Shown in pieces: positions 43,901 through 55,500 of a stretch of 64,000 nucleotides of DNA. The notes under the pieces were generated by a model. It worked only from the letters and a program-made list of their open reading frames with translations. It was not told the origin of the DNA and ran no database searches. Origin of the DNA: Agapetus fuscipes (lineage: Eukaryota; Arthropoda; Insecta; Trichoptera; Glossosomatidae); contig OX637356.1 of the NCBI GenBank assembly GCA_951799405.1, forward strand, positions 9,509,229 through 9,573,228. Direction: 5' to 3'. Made by a program: the position numbers and the translations under genes. Position 1 is the stretch's first letter, and each line of letters begins with the position of its first letter.

Positions 43901-44557
43901 GCCTTAAATGATAACATATCCTTGCAGCTTAGATTATAGATGCTCACTTTGTATATCCCATTCTTTCACAATCTCCTCAATCTGATCACTCCATACTTTT
44001 CTCAGTCGTCCCTTACCTCCTCTTTTCCTTTCACACTTCCTCAGTATATATACTTTGTTAGTCTATCATCATTAATTTTTCCCACATGCCCAAACCATCT
44101 CATCACATTTTTTATACCTTAACTTTCACATCCTCTTTCAACTTGCATTTTTTCTTTACCTATTCATTCCTAACTCTGTCCTTCAGGGGTTTTCCTGTCA
44201 TGCTTCTCAAATGCTTCATTTCCACCGTACATACTTATTACTCATTTTTCTATGATTCACTGTCCATGCTTCACTTCCATACATCAAAGTCTGCAACAAT
44301 ATTACATTGCCACATGCCATATAGCCAGGTACCATCACAGTTGCATCTTGTTTTGCACAAATACAACCTGCCATGAATCTGTTTTGTTGTTTTTAGGTTC
44401 CAACCAACGTCGTCAATTGTCTCGGATGATCGGTCAGCTTGAAGCACGCCCAGTTTCCTTGTCAGCTTACAATTTCTTTGATGTGGACTTTGCCTTGGCC
44501 TTCAGTTTTGTTTCTACGTTATCAACATATGTTGTTATACTTGTACAGATGAAATAA
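40913..44557 (+). CDS. Gustatory receptor GR-c, complete, 4 exons
   Basis: Putative insect gustatory receptor. Exons: 40913-41722, 42223-42309, 43103-43250, 44397-44557 (810+87+148+161 nt), 401 aa, phases 0/0/1. Exon 1: KINIFFSLKPFYFTCLLFGM, FNGDLIVEFYTNVEYIDDIL, VISDGYIWQINGNYLLIPGY, EVIDKLADNVEIINTTYGLQ. Exon 2: LTACNTYLQVNISVLQY. Exon 3: VVADFIVHSLLFFFAKVGHA, EVLTRKANMTLVLVNK. Exon 4: ARPVSLSAYNFFDVDFALAF and TYVVILVQMK (TM7 signature). The ATG is a true ATG and the first in frame. AATAAA overlaps the stop (ATGAAATAAA). Tandem and co-oriented with GR-b; closest in architecture to GR-a and GR-b. Intron 3 holds family C and family A debris. Confidence 0.88.
42640..42960. repeat. Imperfect foldback element in GR-c intron 2
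   Basis: Left arm has CAACACAGCTTTTCGGTCAA and ATTACATACAATATAGGTCC; the right arm has the complement in reverse order (GATCTATATTGTATGTGACG, GACAAGCTGTATGTGGACGA). The arms pair imperfectly around about 42815. It resembles in style the inverted minisatellite of GR-b intron 1 (repeated TCGGTCAnnnGACA). Confidence 0.5.
43600..44330 (-). mobile_element. LINE C-terminal fragment (family C), interrupted
   Basis: On the minus strand, degenerate RT C-terminal sequence matching family C, with several stops. It is split by a forward family A tail at 43741-43937: the sequence before and after (CATTTTCTTCTTTTATGC and TCACTTTGTATATCC) is continuous in the related copy at 34430. GR-c intron 3. Confidence 0.6.
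43741..43937 (+). repeat. LINE 3' tail copy (family A) nested in family C
   Basis: Forward family A tail ending CTTGCAGCTTAGATTATAGA, inserted within the family C fragment. Confidence 0.7.
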
Positions 44558-45390
44558 AATAAACTGATAAATTGCAAAGTGTTTGATATGTATTTCATGT
44601 TCATGTATTAATTAAGGTAATATTAGCGTAATGGTCAAAATATCTAAACCCAAAAGCATGATTCAAAGTAATTAAATTTTTTGTGTATTGTGGATTGACA
44701 CAGGGTAATTGCAGTGGTGGGGAAAATGGTTAAAAATACTATGGTTGTGTAGAGTAGGTACATTTCAAGGATCACAAGTCACAACCATATATTTTGTAAG
44801 TACCTACTAGTAAAAATAAAGATATTGATAATTTTCAAAAATAAAATGCTGAAAGTTTGAGTTCCGCTAAAATACAGCGCAGTCGGTTAGCCACGCTGTG
44901 ACGTCAAAATGACGTAGATGGATCCGATGACTACCTGGGCCCAACGGTACACTCCTAAGATCCGATGATCCATCGACGTCATATCCGCCTAAATAAAAAA
45001 TTCCCTGTTTTACCGGAAATCGAAAATACGTGAATTTTAAAGAGCTATAATTTAAAAACTAAGCCAGATATATTTTTTTAAATAACGAAGATGCATTTTT
45101 AAAAATGTGGTCTGTCATTTTATGAAAAAAAAAAAGAATTACCCTGATAATGTAGCGGAGGGCATTGTGGAGGTGTTTGCGTGCTCGAGTACTAACATAT
45201 ACTCTTTTACATGAATACTATTAATCCTCATCATTATCATGAGCTCGACAGCCCTGGGTGGACCTTGGCTGAATCCAGGATACTCCACTCTTGCCTTAGC
45301 TCTCCAGCCACGTAGTTCGTCTAGTTACTACTCCATTCGTACCACTCCAGTCCACCTTGCTGCATCTGCGTTGACACCATCCATTCATCT
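44558..45390. other. Spacer downstream of GR-c
   Basis: 44707-44860 resembles 59960-60100 downstream of GR-e (AGTGGTGGGGAAAATGGTTA, ATGGTTGT). 44898-44990 has a small inverted repeat GACGTAGATGGATC / GATCCATCGACGTC. 45228-45385 is the second copy of the GACAGCCCTGGGTGG repeat. No gene. Confidence 0.5.
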
Positions 45391-46211
45391 AATCTAATCT
45401 AATCTAAGCTGCAAAGATATATATCATTTAAGTTTTATATTAAATGCATTCCCACAAGCAGATATGTATAATTTCGCGCTAACACATACCGCATGTGGAC
45501 CTACAATATAAAACCCAATCTCAAATGAACATAAGCCTTGCAACTCTTGCCGTCCTTCCCTGAAACAGGGGTGACATTGGCAAAGTGAACCAATTTTTAC
45601 AGTATGGGTGGTCAGCCGCATAACAACCTATAAGTCAAGGAACATACATCACAAATTACATTTTTTAAAATCAATAAATAACAATAGATATATACATGGA
45701 CATAAAAAAAACAATTTTACTTCAACAAACCCCAGCCGCCAACATCACAGATCAACCGCCATTTCTTTCTATCCTTACATACTTCTTTCATTTCTTCCAG
45801 AGTCATAACCTTCTTCATACAAGCTCTTCTTTTATTATGACTCTGGATATTCCATTCATTCGCAATTTCGGATATTTGGTCCATCCATACCTTTCTCGGT
45901 CTTCCTCTACCACGACATCCATCTATTCTACCAACATATACTTTCTTCGTCAGTCTTTCCTCATTCATTCTCTCCATATGCCCAAACCATCTTAACAAAC
46001 TTCTTTTAATCTTCACTTTCACACTTTCTCTTGCACCACATTCTTCTCTTACAAAATCATTCCTCACCCTGTCACTCCGTTTTTTCCCAATCATACTTCT
46101 TAGAAAGTCCATTTCAACAGTATGGACTTTACTAATTTCACTTTCATTCACCGTCCAGGCCTCGCTTCCATACATCAAGGTGGGTAAAAGTATGCCACTG
46201 CGTACCGCCAT
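45391..46211 (-). mobile_element. LINE 3' part with RT C-terminus and family A tail
   Basis: Reverse orientation. ORF 45717-46211 (164 codons): LMYGSEAWTVNESEISKVHT, GARESVKVKIKRSLLRWFGH, GRGRPRKVWMDQISEIANEW; then 3' UTR and family A tail (45391-45652). Strongly similar to 21147-22000. Its 5' end meets the 3' flank of GR-d 24 bp after that gene's stop. Confidence 0.82.
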
Positions 46212-46234
46212 TCATAGTTTATTAATTTCATTCA

Positions 46235-48723
46235 TCAAATTTTACAACTGCAAAACTTAGGAGATTTATTGTCGGTTCGAAGTTGAACGAGAATAACGGC
46301 ATACGTTGCAAAGCTGGCTGTCAAATTGTACACCAAACTCATGTCCACTTTTAAGAAGTTGCAGCAGACGAGGACCAGAGGTCTGCAGCTGATTTGCTGG
46401 GTCAGTGTGGACAGTTGTTGACGCTGGGAGGTACCTACGACATAATTAAAACAAACAGTCATGACAGAAAAAAAAGTAAGAATAAATTTGACTCTATCAA
46501 CTTCACGCGTCGTGAAAATTAATTGAGTTTCAATGAGTTACTTAAATTTTCATCCAACATTTTCATCACACTGTTCACACCCCATTTCACTTTGATGGCT
46601 CAGGGCCTCCCGCACCACAATCCTCCAGGACTCTGTCGTGTGCTGCTTCCCTCCATGGTCCCCTCACTCCCAGAACTTCGGCGTCGGCTTCGGCATTGTC
46701 TGCCCACCGCATCCTGGGACGTCCGAGTAATCCAACACGGGAGAGGAACATTTTCCTAGACATCTTTTACTATCTGAAGTTGTTATCAACTAATCAATAT
46801 ATTAAAAAAGTAAATTGACATACTTACTCAGATGTTCGTTTATTAGTAATTTGTTGATGATGACAGACATTTGTTTTGCCTCACAGACCAAAATTTGTGC
46901 TGTCAAGGCCATGGCTATTATCACCACTACAACGTGAACAATCCAATTTATCAAAATGAAGAATGTTAAAGTGTCCTGAAAATAGTAAACAAATATATAC
47001 TAAAACGCTTTTTTCCTTGACTTATAGGTTGGTATGAGGCTGACCATCCATACTGTAAAAATAAATTTAAGAATTCGGTGCGTGGAACTTGAGACTTTTT
47101 GAATTAAATAGGGTTTGGTCAAATTTAATGTGAAGTTACTTTCGCCAACGATATTTACAAATTATAATTTAATAAAAGCTTTAAGGATATTTATATATTT
47201 GTACATCCTCAATCGTCACTCAGAAGAGGTGCCTCCTGAATACGTTGGCTTGGTCGCCAACGAAACATAGGGAAAAAATTCAGTCCTCCTCTCCGAAAAG
47301 CGCAATCAAACTCAATTATTATTTGTAAATAAGGGGTCTGCATCATCAGAGAGGGTGCCGCATGAGTTGTGTTCTATACTTACAAGTGCCAAGTTGAAGC
47401 CACCCAGCTGTATGAAAGCATTTGAGGCTGATAAAGCAGATACAAAATTTCCAATTGTGGTAAATAGAATCTGAAAAATTAATATAAGACAATTTAACGG
47501 TTTCTTGTTTTTGTTGAGTACTTTTATGGTTTTAATTTTATTGAGGGGAGCAGAACTTAGGGACGCCGAAGGACATCGTGGCAGAAAAATCTGCGACAAT
47601 GGTTCAACAAAAAACCAAGTCCCTGTTTTGATCCGAAGCATCCAAAATAAAAAAAATATACATGCTTGTCGCCGATCTTCGATAGAAGTGGTACAAAAAA
47701 GATGATGAAGAGAAGGTGAAAACCAGAAGCGCACATTCTATACTACATAATTGCATTTCAAAAAATGGCTTTGTTTCGGAAAGCAAATGAATGTTTAATG
47801 ATGATATGATGATGTCAACTCTTGGAAGTTGTTTTTCTTTTTCTTGCTTTTAGTAACCTTCGTGGAGTGTGCGTTTTGGTAAGAAAAGTATGATATTATA
47901 AATAATTTAAAATAATTACCGGTAGTCCATAGATTTTATTCAAAATTTCAATATTGTCAGCTAGTTTATCATAAACATAAATTAAATCAGATGTGCCAGA
48001 AGTGTTTTCATCCCAAAAATATCCGTGTTTTTTTGCAATATTGTTCGCTGCATTGAATAATTTATCCAAAAAAACGTTACACATAAAATATTCATTATCA
48101 GGATTCTCATCTTGCATGTTTTCGACTACCAGAAGTTTATTCAACAATTTCAAACGGAAGATGATAAAAATGATGTCAAATATGTAGTGAAGAGTCAAAA
48201 AATCCATCATAATCATAAATACGTACATTGGACTCTGCAAAAAGTGATTGGCGGATTGAAACCATCGTAAATAGTCTGTGAAAGTTAAAATTATCATGTA
48301 GGAAAACCACAAAGTCAAGACAATGCTTATACTGCTTCTGGTTGTTTTGTAATGTTGATTTGGAATCTGTAAGACTGAATCGATTCTTATGATGTTGGAG
48401 AAAAACTGTATGTGTCTTTGTTGGTGTAAAAATGTGAGGAAGAATATTGTGATCCCTGCTACCATCACAAAGAATATGTCAGCCATTATGGCAGTTGCGA
48501 GGATTGTTAGCTGAGACGTTGTCATGCTGTATCTACCGAAAGTTTTCACTTCGTATGAACCGTGAATCATGGGGGCAGAAAGACCCAATAATATGAACCA
48601 AGAGTAAATTTTGCAACGTAAATTCATGGGTACAGCTTTGTCGTTTTGGATTGAAAATCTTTGCATTCCAAAAATTAATGATGTATAATGAAGTGGCACG
48701 ATGCATAAAAAAATGTTTTCCAT
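46235..48723 (-). CDS. Gustatory receptor GR-d, complete, 4 exons
   Basis: Putative insect gustatory receptor of the second subgroup (with GR-e and GR-f). Exons on the minus strand: 47920-48723, 47384-47470, 46828-46975, 46235-46434 (804+87+148+200 nt), 412 aa, phases 0/0/1. Exon 1: MENIFLCIVPLHYTSLIFGM, IFRLKLLNKLLVVENM, VYDKLADNIEILNKIYGLP. Exon 2: FVSALSASNAFIQLGGFN. Exon 3: INWIVHVVVVIIAMALTAQI, LVCEAKQMSVIINKLL. Exon 4: STLTQQISCRPLVLVCCN, TYAVILVQLRTDN, then a 14-residue extension ending CKI. The ATG at 48723 fits the alignment with GR-e; the frame is open further upstream but that part is poly-Phe encoded by a T-run. A poly(A) signal AATAAA lies at 46218-46223 (minus strand). Head-to-head with GR-e. 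Confidence 0.87.
46590..46770 (-). mobile_element. Non-LTR RT C-terminal fragment in GR-d intron 3
   Basis: Minus strand reads LLGRPRMRWADNAEADAEVL, GVRGPWREAAHD: same family as 2973-3235. Short remnant. Confidence 0.65.
47015..47062 (+). repeat. LINE tail fragment (family A)
   Basis: Only the first ~45 bp of the tail (CCTTGACTTATAGGTTGGTA..CATACTGTAAAAAT), in GR-d intron 2. Confidence 0.6.
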
Positions 48724-49547
48724 TTTATTGAAAAAAAAAAAGAAACCCACACGACCTGCTTCTTTATTGTATGTAATAATTTTAAAGTTTGCAAAAAAAT
48801 GGCACTTAAGGAATATGCATAGGAAAATACCTATCGTATCATTTATCATCATCTGAAGTGACAATTGAATAAAATTGAATTTTTCAATATTTTTAATGGT
48901 TTTTCTTATAACTTGCCCTTTTTATTTGATTGGTTTAAGCATGTAAAGCTCTTAAGGCTTGTTCGCACAAGGCCACTGGTTTAGTCCAGTACCGAGTAAT
49001 TTAGTGGTGGGCCGGGCCACAGAGTATGTAGGTTTATAGAGAGCGGTCTTAGAACAAAAAAAAATGTAACCAAGAAGTATTATTTAATAATACTTCTTGG
49101 TTACATTTTTTTTGTTCTAAGACCGCTCTCTATAAACCTACATACTCTGTGGCCCGGCCCACCACTAAATTACTCGGTACTGGACTAAAACAGTGGCCTT
49201 GTGCGAACAAGCCTTAGATATGAACTTTAAAAGTACTTATGTACACATGCAAATTCATCGTCTAGTTTTGTGAGCAATTACTTACGTTAATGTTTACGTC
49301 AAATTTTATAGTCAATAAAGTGTATTGAATAGCTCAGGTAAGCCATCAAATTAACAAGCTTTCAAATGGATGAACAAACCGTAAGACACATTTAAAAAAA
49401 CCAAATTAAGTACCTACTTGTATTGTTTCACAAAAAAGTGCTTCATTTTTATTAAGACTTCACTTGCGAACAATCCAAAAGCAATAAAGTTTACCCGAGG
49501 GATTGACCAGTCACATAATTTTAAGAGTTCCGATAAATCCATATGAA
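48724..49547. promoter_or_regulatory. Bidirectional spacer between GR-d and GR-e
   Basis: 824 bp between the start codons of two divergent receptors, 264 bp of it a foldback MITE. The remainder is AT-rich; presumed promoters of both genes, no core motif recognised. The half next to GR-e and part of the GR-d side are duplicated upstream of GR-f (60117-60597). Confidence 0.55.
48953..49216. mobile_element. 264 bp near-perfect foldback MITE, TTA target duplication
   Basis: The whole element is a palindrome: left TAAGGCTTGTTCGCACAAGG, right its complement CCTTGTGCGAACAAGCCTTA, centred at about 49084 (TTATTTAATAA). Only a few mismatches along each 130 bp arm. TTA on both sides fits PIF/Harbinger-type insertion. 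The paralogous region upstream of GR-f (about 60268) lacks it and shows the uninterrupted site CCCTCAGATATG. Confidence 0.85.
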
Positions 49548-52500
49548 ATGTATACCATCGATTCATGCGTTATACCCTTGCAACATGTGGCTGTATTTTT
49601 TGGAATGCAAAGGTTTTCAATACGAAACAATAGAGTTGCAACCATGAGTTTGAGCCTTAAATTTTTCTCGTGGTTTGTTTATGCTTCGCTGGCCTCAAGT
49701 ATGTCATATGGAGTTTATAGATTTCATAGCATCAACAGGTTCACAATGTCGTCATCTCAAATGATGGCCATGACAACTGATTTGATGACAGATGCTTGCT
49801 TTTTGTCAGTCACAATGATTTCACTTATATTTTTCACGTATCTATACTGCGAAGAAAGCGTTCAGTTTTTTGATAACTTGAAGAAAATAGATATGGTTTT
49901 AAAAGTTCCAGAGAGGTGCTATCAAATGGACCGTAAGAAAATTAGTTTGGCGTTGTTTTTCTGGTGCTGTTATTTAGTTACTTTATGCTCAACGGATTAC
50001 ATGAACTGGTTTACAACTTCTATTCATTTTATTCAGATTCCAATGTACATTTTTATGTTAATGGTTGATATTTTAACAATGCATTACATATCTGACATTT
50101 TCTTTATGATTTTTCGATTGAAACTGTTGAATAAGTTGCTGATTGTTAAATGCACGTCTCATTATGGTACCGAGGAAGGTGTCATGTTGCTGGATAAATG
50201 GTTTGAAGAAGTAAACGTCATCGATGGAAAACACCAAGATTACGGGAATAAAAGATCCGAAGATATGTCAGAGCTTATTTTTGTATACGATAAACTGGCG
50301 GACAACATTGAAATTATCAATAGAATCTACGGACTGCCGGTAAATCTAAAAATATACTTACATATGTAAATGTCACTATTATCACTATTCCGCTTAGATT
50401 GGCCACAGTATATTCAGACTTGTATTCTTTTTTACATTCTTCCTAGCCGAAGGCTATCAAGAAAGTATTGATTTGGTGTGAATTTTTTTTCGGGGTTTTT
50501 ACGGAAATGAGTTGTCCTGGTGCAGGACATGCCAAAAAAAAAATGACACTTTTCTCAAAAACGGCTCAAAAAAGATTACAAAAACCCATCAAAATCCAAA
50601 ATATTTCAATTTGTTTTAGGTTTAATAGAAAGAAGAAGTTCATCACTTACATTCATGTTCAAAGGTTTTTAACTTTTTATAAAATTCAAGATGGCTTCCC
50701 AAGACCTGAAAATTTCAAATGCAATTTTCTTAAAAACCGCTCCAACGATTTTCTTTAAATTTTCAGGGTGGTAATTATTTTTACTTTCTTGCTATAGCCG
50801 AAGGCTATAAAGAAAGTTATGATTTGGTGTGAAAAAAAAATTTCGAGGTTTTCACGGAAATGAGTTGTCCTGGTGCAGGACATGCCAAAAAACACTATCT
50901 TTCAAAAACGTCCGTCTGTATGTATGTATGTATGTATGTATGTATGTGTGTGTGTCACTTTCCAAAGTATAAGACCTAGAGATACCAAATTTTGGCTACA
51001 TCAACTTTTTTGGACATGTATTAAGTATGAATAACATGGCATTACACCAACTTGAAAATTCAAGATGGCTGCGATACAAAAAAAACATAAAATTGCACTT
51101 TTCTCAAAAACGGCTCCAAGAATTTTTCTTAAATTTTCAGAGTTGCCATTTATTAGTTTTTAACTTAATAAATTAGTTATGGCAATACTCTTACTAATCT
51201 GTGTCTATGGGCTGCGATATGAAAAAAAACAAACGATTGTGATTTTCTCGACAGTTAAGGGGTCAACAAAAATATAATGTTCTACAATATTACGGACAAC
51301 ATAAATTTCTACAAATTTACAAAAAATATTTTTTGAAAAAATAAATATAAAGCACCGTTTACACGACCTGAAATTTTAAATCGAAAATATTACAAAAACC
51401 TATTAAAATGCAAGATATTTAAATTTGTTTTAGATTTGATAGAAAGAACAAGCTTATCACTTTAATTCGTAATCAATTTTTTTTTAACTTTTTTGAAAAT
51501 TCAAGATGGCTTCCGAAGAGCTGAAAATTTAAAATTCGATTTTCTCAAAAACGGCTCTGACGATTTTTCTTAATTTTTTTGTGAATCCATTTATATATTA
51601 GTGCTATCTAATAATTATAATCATTTCTTCATCATAATCTCGATTTAGGGAGTTGCCATATAAAAGAAAAAGATAATGGAAAAATTCTCGGCAGTTAGAG
51701 GGTTAATAAAAAAATAATATTGTACAAATGTAAAATAATAATAATAACCTATATATTGTCATCATTATTTTTTCCAAAAAGTGAATCAAAAGTATAGCCG
51801 CCATACAAAGTGAAAATTTTCCATACAAAATGTATTAGCAATTTTCTTGGTAGTCAAAGGGTTAAAAATAGATAAATGGCTGCGGTTCTTAAAATTTTAT
51901 AAATACCAATAATAATCAGTCGTTACTTTTTCAAAATATAACTAAAAAGTTTACCCACCATACAAAGTACTAGTTTGCATACAGAAGGGTTCAATGACCA
52001 TCTATAATAATCTAGAATATAAGTTGCAATGAAATATAAACATTCAAAACTAATATGAAATGCATGCCCACAAACAGGTATGTGTAAGTTCGCGCTTACG
52101 AATGCTGAATTTGTACTTACAAATTAAAACCAAATCTCAAATGAACATAAAACTTGCAACTCTTGCCGACCTTCCTTGAAACAGGGGTGACATTGACAAA
52201 GTTAATTATTTTTTACACTTTGGGAGGACTGAGAAATGCGAAAAAATTGAGATAAGACTGAATGAAAAAAGAGTGGAGGTCGTGAAAGAATTTGATTATC
52301 GGGAAGCAAGTTTGAGTCGAATGCGAAATTGACGAAATAATTGGAAAAGCGCGCTAGTAGAGGAAGAAGTGTAATGGAAACGATTGGAAGAATTGCAAGA
52401 AATAGGAAACTTACGAAGAATATGAGATCGGCGGTCCACAATGGCATATTGGTTGGTGGAAGTGAGACTTAATGAATGTGAGCTGAGTAAAGTATGTAAG

Positions 52501-55500
52501 TACGGTTGAAATGGCTTACCTGAGAGCAATGGCTGGAAAGACACTGAGTGATAGAGTACGTAATGCTTGAGTGATGAACGAGTGTGGTATAAAAGAGAAT
52601 ATGAGAATGAAAGTACAAAAAAGTACGATGAGATGGTTCAGACATCTTGAAAGAAAGGATGATGAACAACTAACGAAGAAAGTGGACAAAGGAAATGTCA
52701 GAGGAAAGCGCAGAAGGGGAAGGCTGAGGAAAGAATGGTTAGACCAAATAGGTGAGATTGCGAAAGAATGGATTCTGCAGAGTGAGAATAAGAGTAGAGT
52801 ATGTATGAAAAAGGTGATGACAGCAAAGAGTGGAGGCGCATCTGCGGAGGTACCGGCCACCCCTAATGAAACGGTGGCAGGATACAGTACAGTACAGTAC
52901 TGAGGTCAGCTTCATACCAACCTATGAGTCGAGGATCTTTCTTGTGTAATTGGTACTTTTTCAAATAAATCAACAAAATATTTATATTCATTTAAGTATT
53001 TATATGCCTATATCCATATTGTACGAGTATGCAGGTACACACCGCGGTGGAATAAAATTGATTTATTATTGATATATTACATTTTTATTGAAACGGCATA
53101 AGCTGGTAGATGATTCTAGCTTTACATACGTCATACAGTGGGTAAATTTTTGCAAGAAAGTCGAGTACAGATTCTGTGCAATTTATTTACATTGTTATCA
53201 AAATTATGGATCACAACACTTTTACTACTCTGCATCTAGGAGTTTTCATATAAAAAAAAAATGATTTTCTCAGACGCGGCAGTGTTTACAACAAAATATG
53301 TTCTAGAGAATTAACAAAATCTTAATTGTTATGAAACTGCAAAATTTTTTTTTTTTTTAAATTTATATGAAGTACCGTTTACATCATATCAAAATTTTAA
53401 ATTAAAAGATTACAAAAACGAATGAAAATGCAAAATAAGTAGTTTGTATTTAGATTCAATAGAAAGAACTTCTTTATTGCTCTTACTCATAATTGGTCAT
53501 TTATCACATTTTATAAAATTCAAGATGGTTTCCAATGAGCTAAAAATTTTAAATGCGATTTTCTCAAAAACGGCTTCAACGATTTTTTGTAAATTTTCTG
53601 TAAATCCGTTTATAAAATAGTGCCATATTAAAATTATAATCATTGCTTCATCATAATCTCGGCTAAGGGAGCTGCCATACCAAAGAAAATATCCATTGAA
53701 AAATTCTCGGCAGTTAAAGGGTCAATAAAAAAATCTTTTATAAATGTAAAACACTAATAAAAACCTATATTTTGTCATCATTATTTTTTCCAAAAGGTGA
53801 ATCAGAAGTATAGCCATCATACAAGTGAAGATTTTCCATACAAAATGTATTTGTAATTTTGTTGGTAGTGAAAGGGTTAAATTAGATAAAATGCTGCGAT
53901 TTTTAATATTTTATAAATATTGATAATGATTAGTCATTACTTTTCCAAAACATAACTTAAAAGTTTACCCACCATATAAAGTCCTAGTTTGCATAAATCT
54001 AATCTAATCTAAATCTAAGCTGCAAAGATATATACCATTTAAGATTTAAATTAAACGCATTCCCTCAAAGAGACATGTATAATTTCGTGCTAACACATGC
54101 CGCATGTAGACCTACAGTATAAAAACCCAATCTCAAATGAATATAAGCCCGGCAACTCTTGCCGACCTTCCCTGAAACAGGGGTGACATTGGCAATGTGA
54201 ACCATTTTTTACAGTATGGGTGGTCAGCCTCATACCAACCTATAAGTCAAGGAATACAAACAATTAATTACATTTAAGGATATAAAACAAACAAACACTT
54301 AACAATTAAACATTAAAAATTAAAACCTACAAAAAGGAAATACAAAAGGGATAAATGACTATCTTGAACAATCTAGAATATAGGTCGCCAATATGTATTA
54401 AAATTCAAAACTTATATCAAATGCATGCCCACAAACAGACACGTGTAAGTTTGCGCTTACAAATGCTGCATGTGTACTTACAAATTAAAACAAAATCTCA
54501 AATGAACATAAACACTGTAACTCTTGCCGACCTTTCTTAAAACGGGGGTGATATTGGCTTAGTTAATTATTTTGTACTAAGGATTTTTCTTGTGTACTTG
54601 GCGCGTTTTACAGAGAAGACCAACCTCGCAGATGGCTCTTGAAGTGTGATTCACACAAAACGGCGCTCACCAAATAAATCATACAATTTTTTTTTAATTT
54701 TTTTTTTTTTTTTTTTAATTCATTTAAGCATTTATATGGCTATTTACATATTGAGTATGTAGGTACACACCGCGGTGGAATAAAATTGATTTATTTTTGA
54801 TATATTATATTATTATTGAAACCATCGACATATAGAGCTGGATGGGATAAGAAATCAATCCTTTGAGAATTAGAAATACGCTACCCCACTCATCATACAA
54901 AAACCCAACTTCAGTCTATCGGTAACCTTCCAACTATCAACAGGTGTGTTACCTAATTGGAAAAAAAAATCCATATAAATGCCAAACTGGGTATTTTCTA
55001 AACGTGCCAACAAAAGAGAGTAAATGTGTTATAGAACATGGAATAATATTTCACTTTAATCACTATTCTATATGATTACGTTGATTAAATTAATTTTTCG
55101 TTTGTCGAAATATTTTGTTCGTGAAAGTAACAGCCATTTCTAGAACTAGTGATGTTCAAATATATATGTACTTGCTTATTCAAGTATTTAACTTCTATGC
55201 TCGCGGTAATAGATACTTGTGAAAATCATCCCGTACATAATGAGGTGGGAACATTTTTTAATTCGGAATTTATCAGATATTTTCATACTTTCAACAACAC
55301 TAGTAACAAACACGTTACCATAGTGGTTTCATGCGTTTCCATGGTGATATGTAAGAACATAGATTGAAGACGGAGTAGAGACACGATGCTTACATAGAAA
55401 ATAACAAAAGCATTTCATATGTCTGGTGTCAAAGACGTTGCATCATGTCGATTGGTACTAAATCCCATTCACAGCCCCTCCATATATACCTCTATGATTG

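Noticed and set aside
49503..49547. Upstream extension of GR-e (and likewise GR-f, GR-a, GR-b) to a longer start
   Set aside because: The extended frames begin with TTG rather than ATG; the first true ATG gives proteins that line up with the other receptors.
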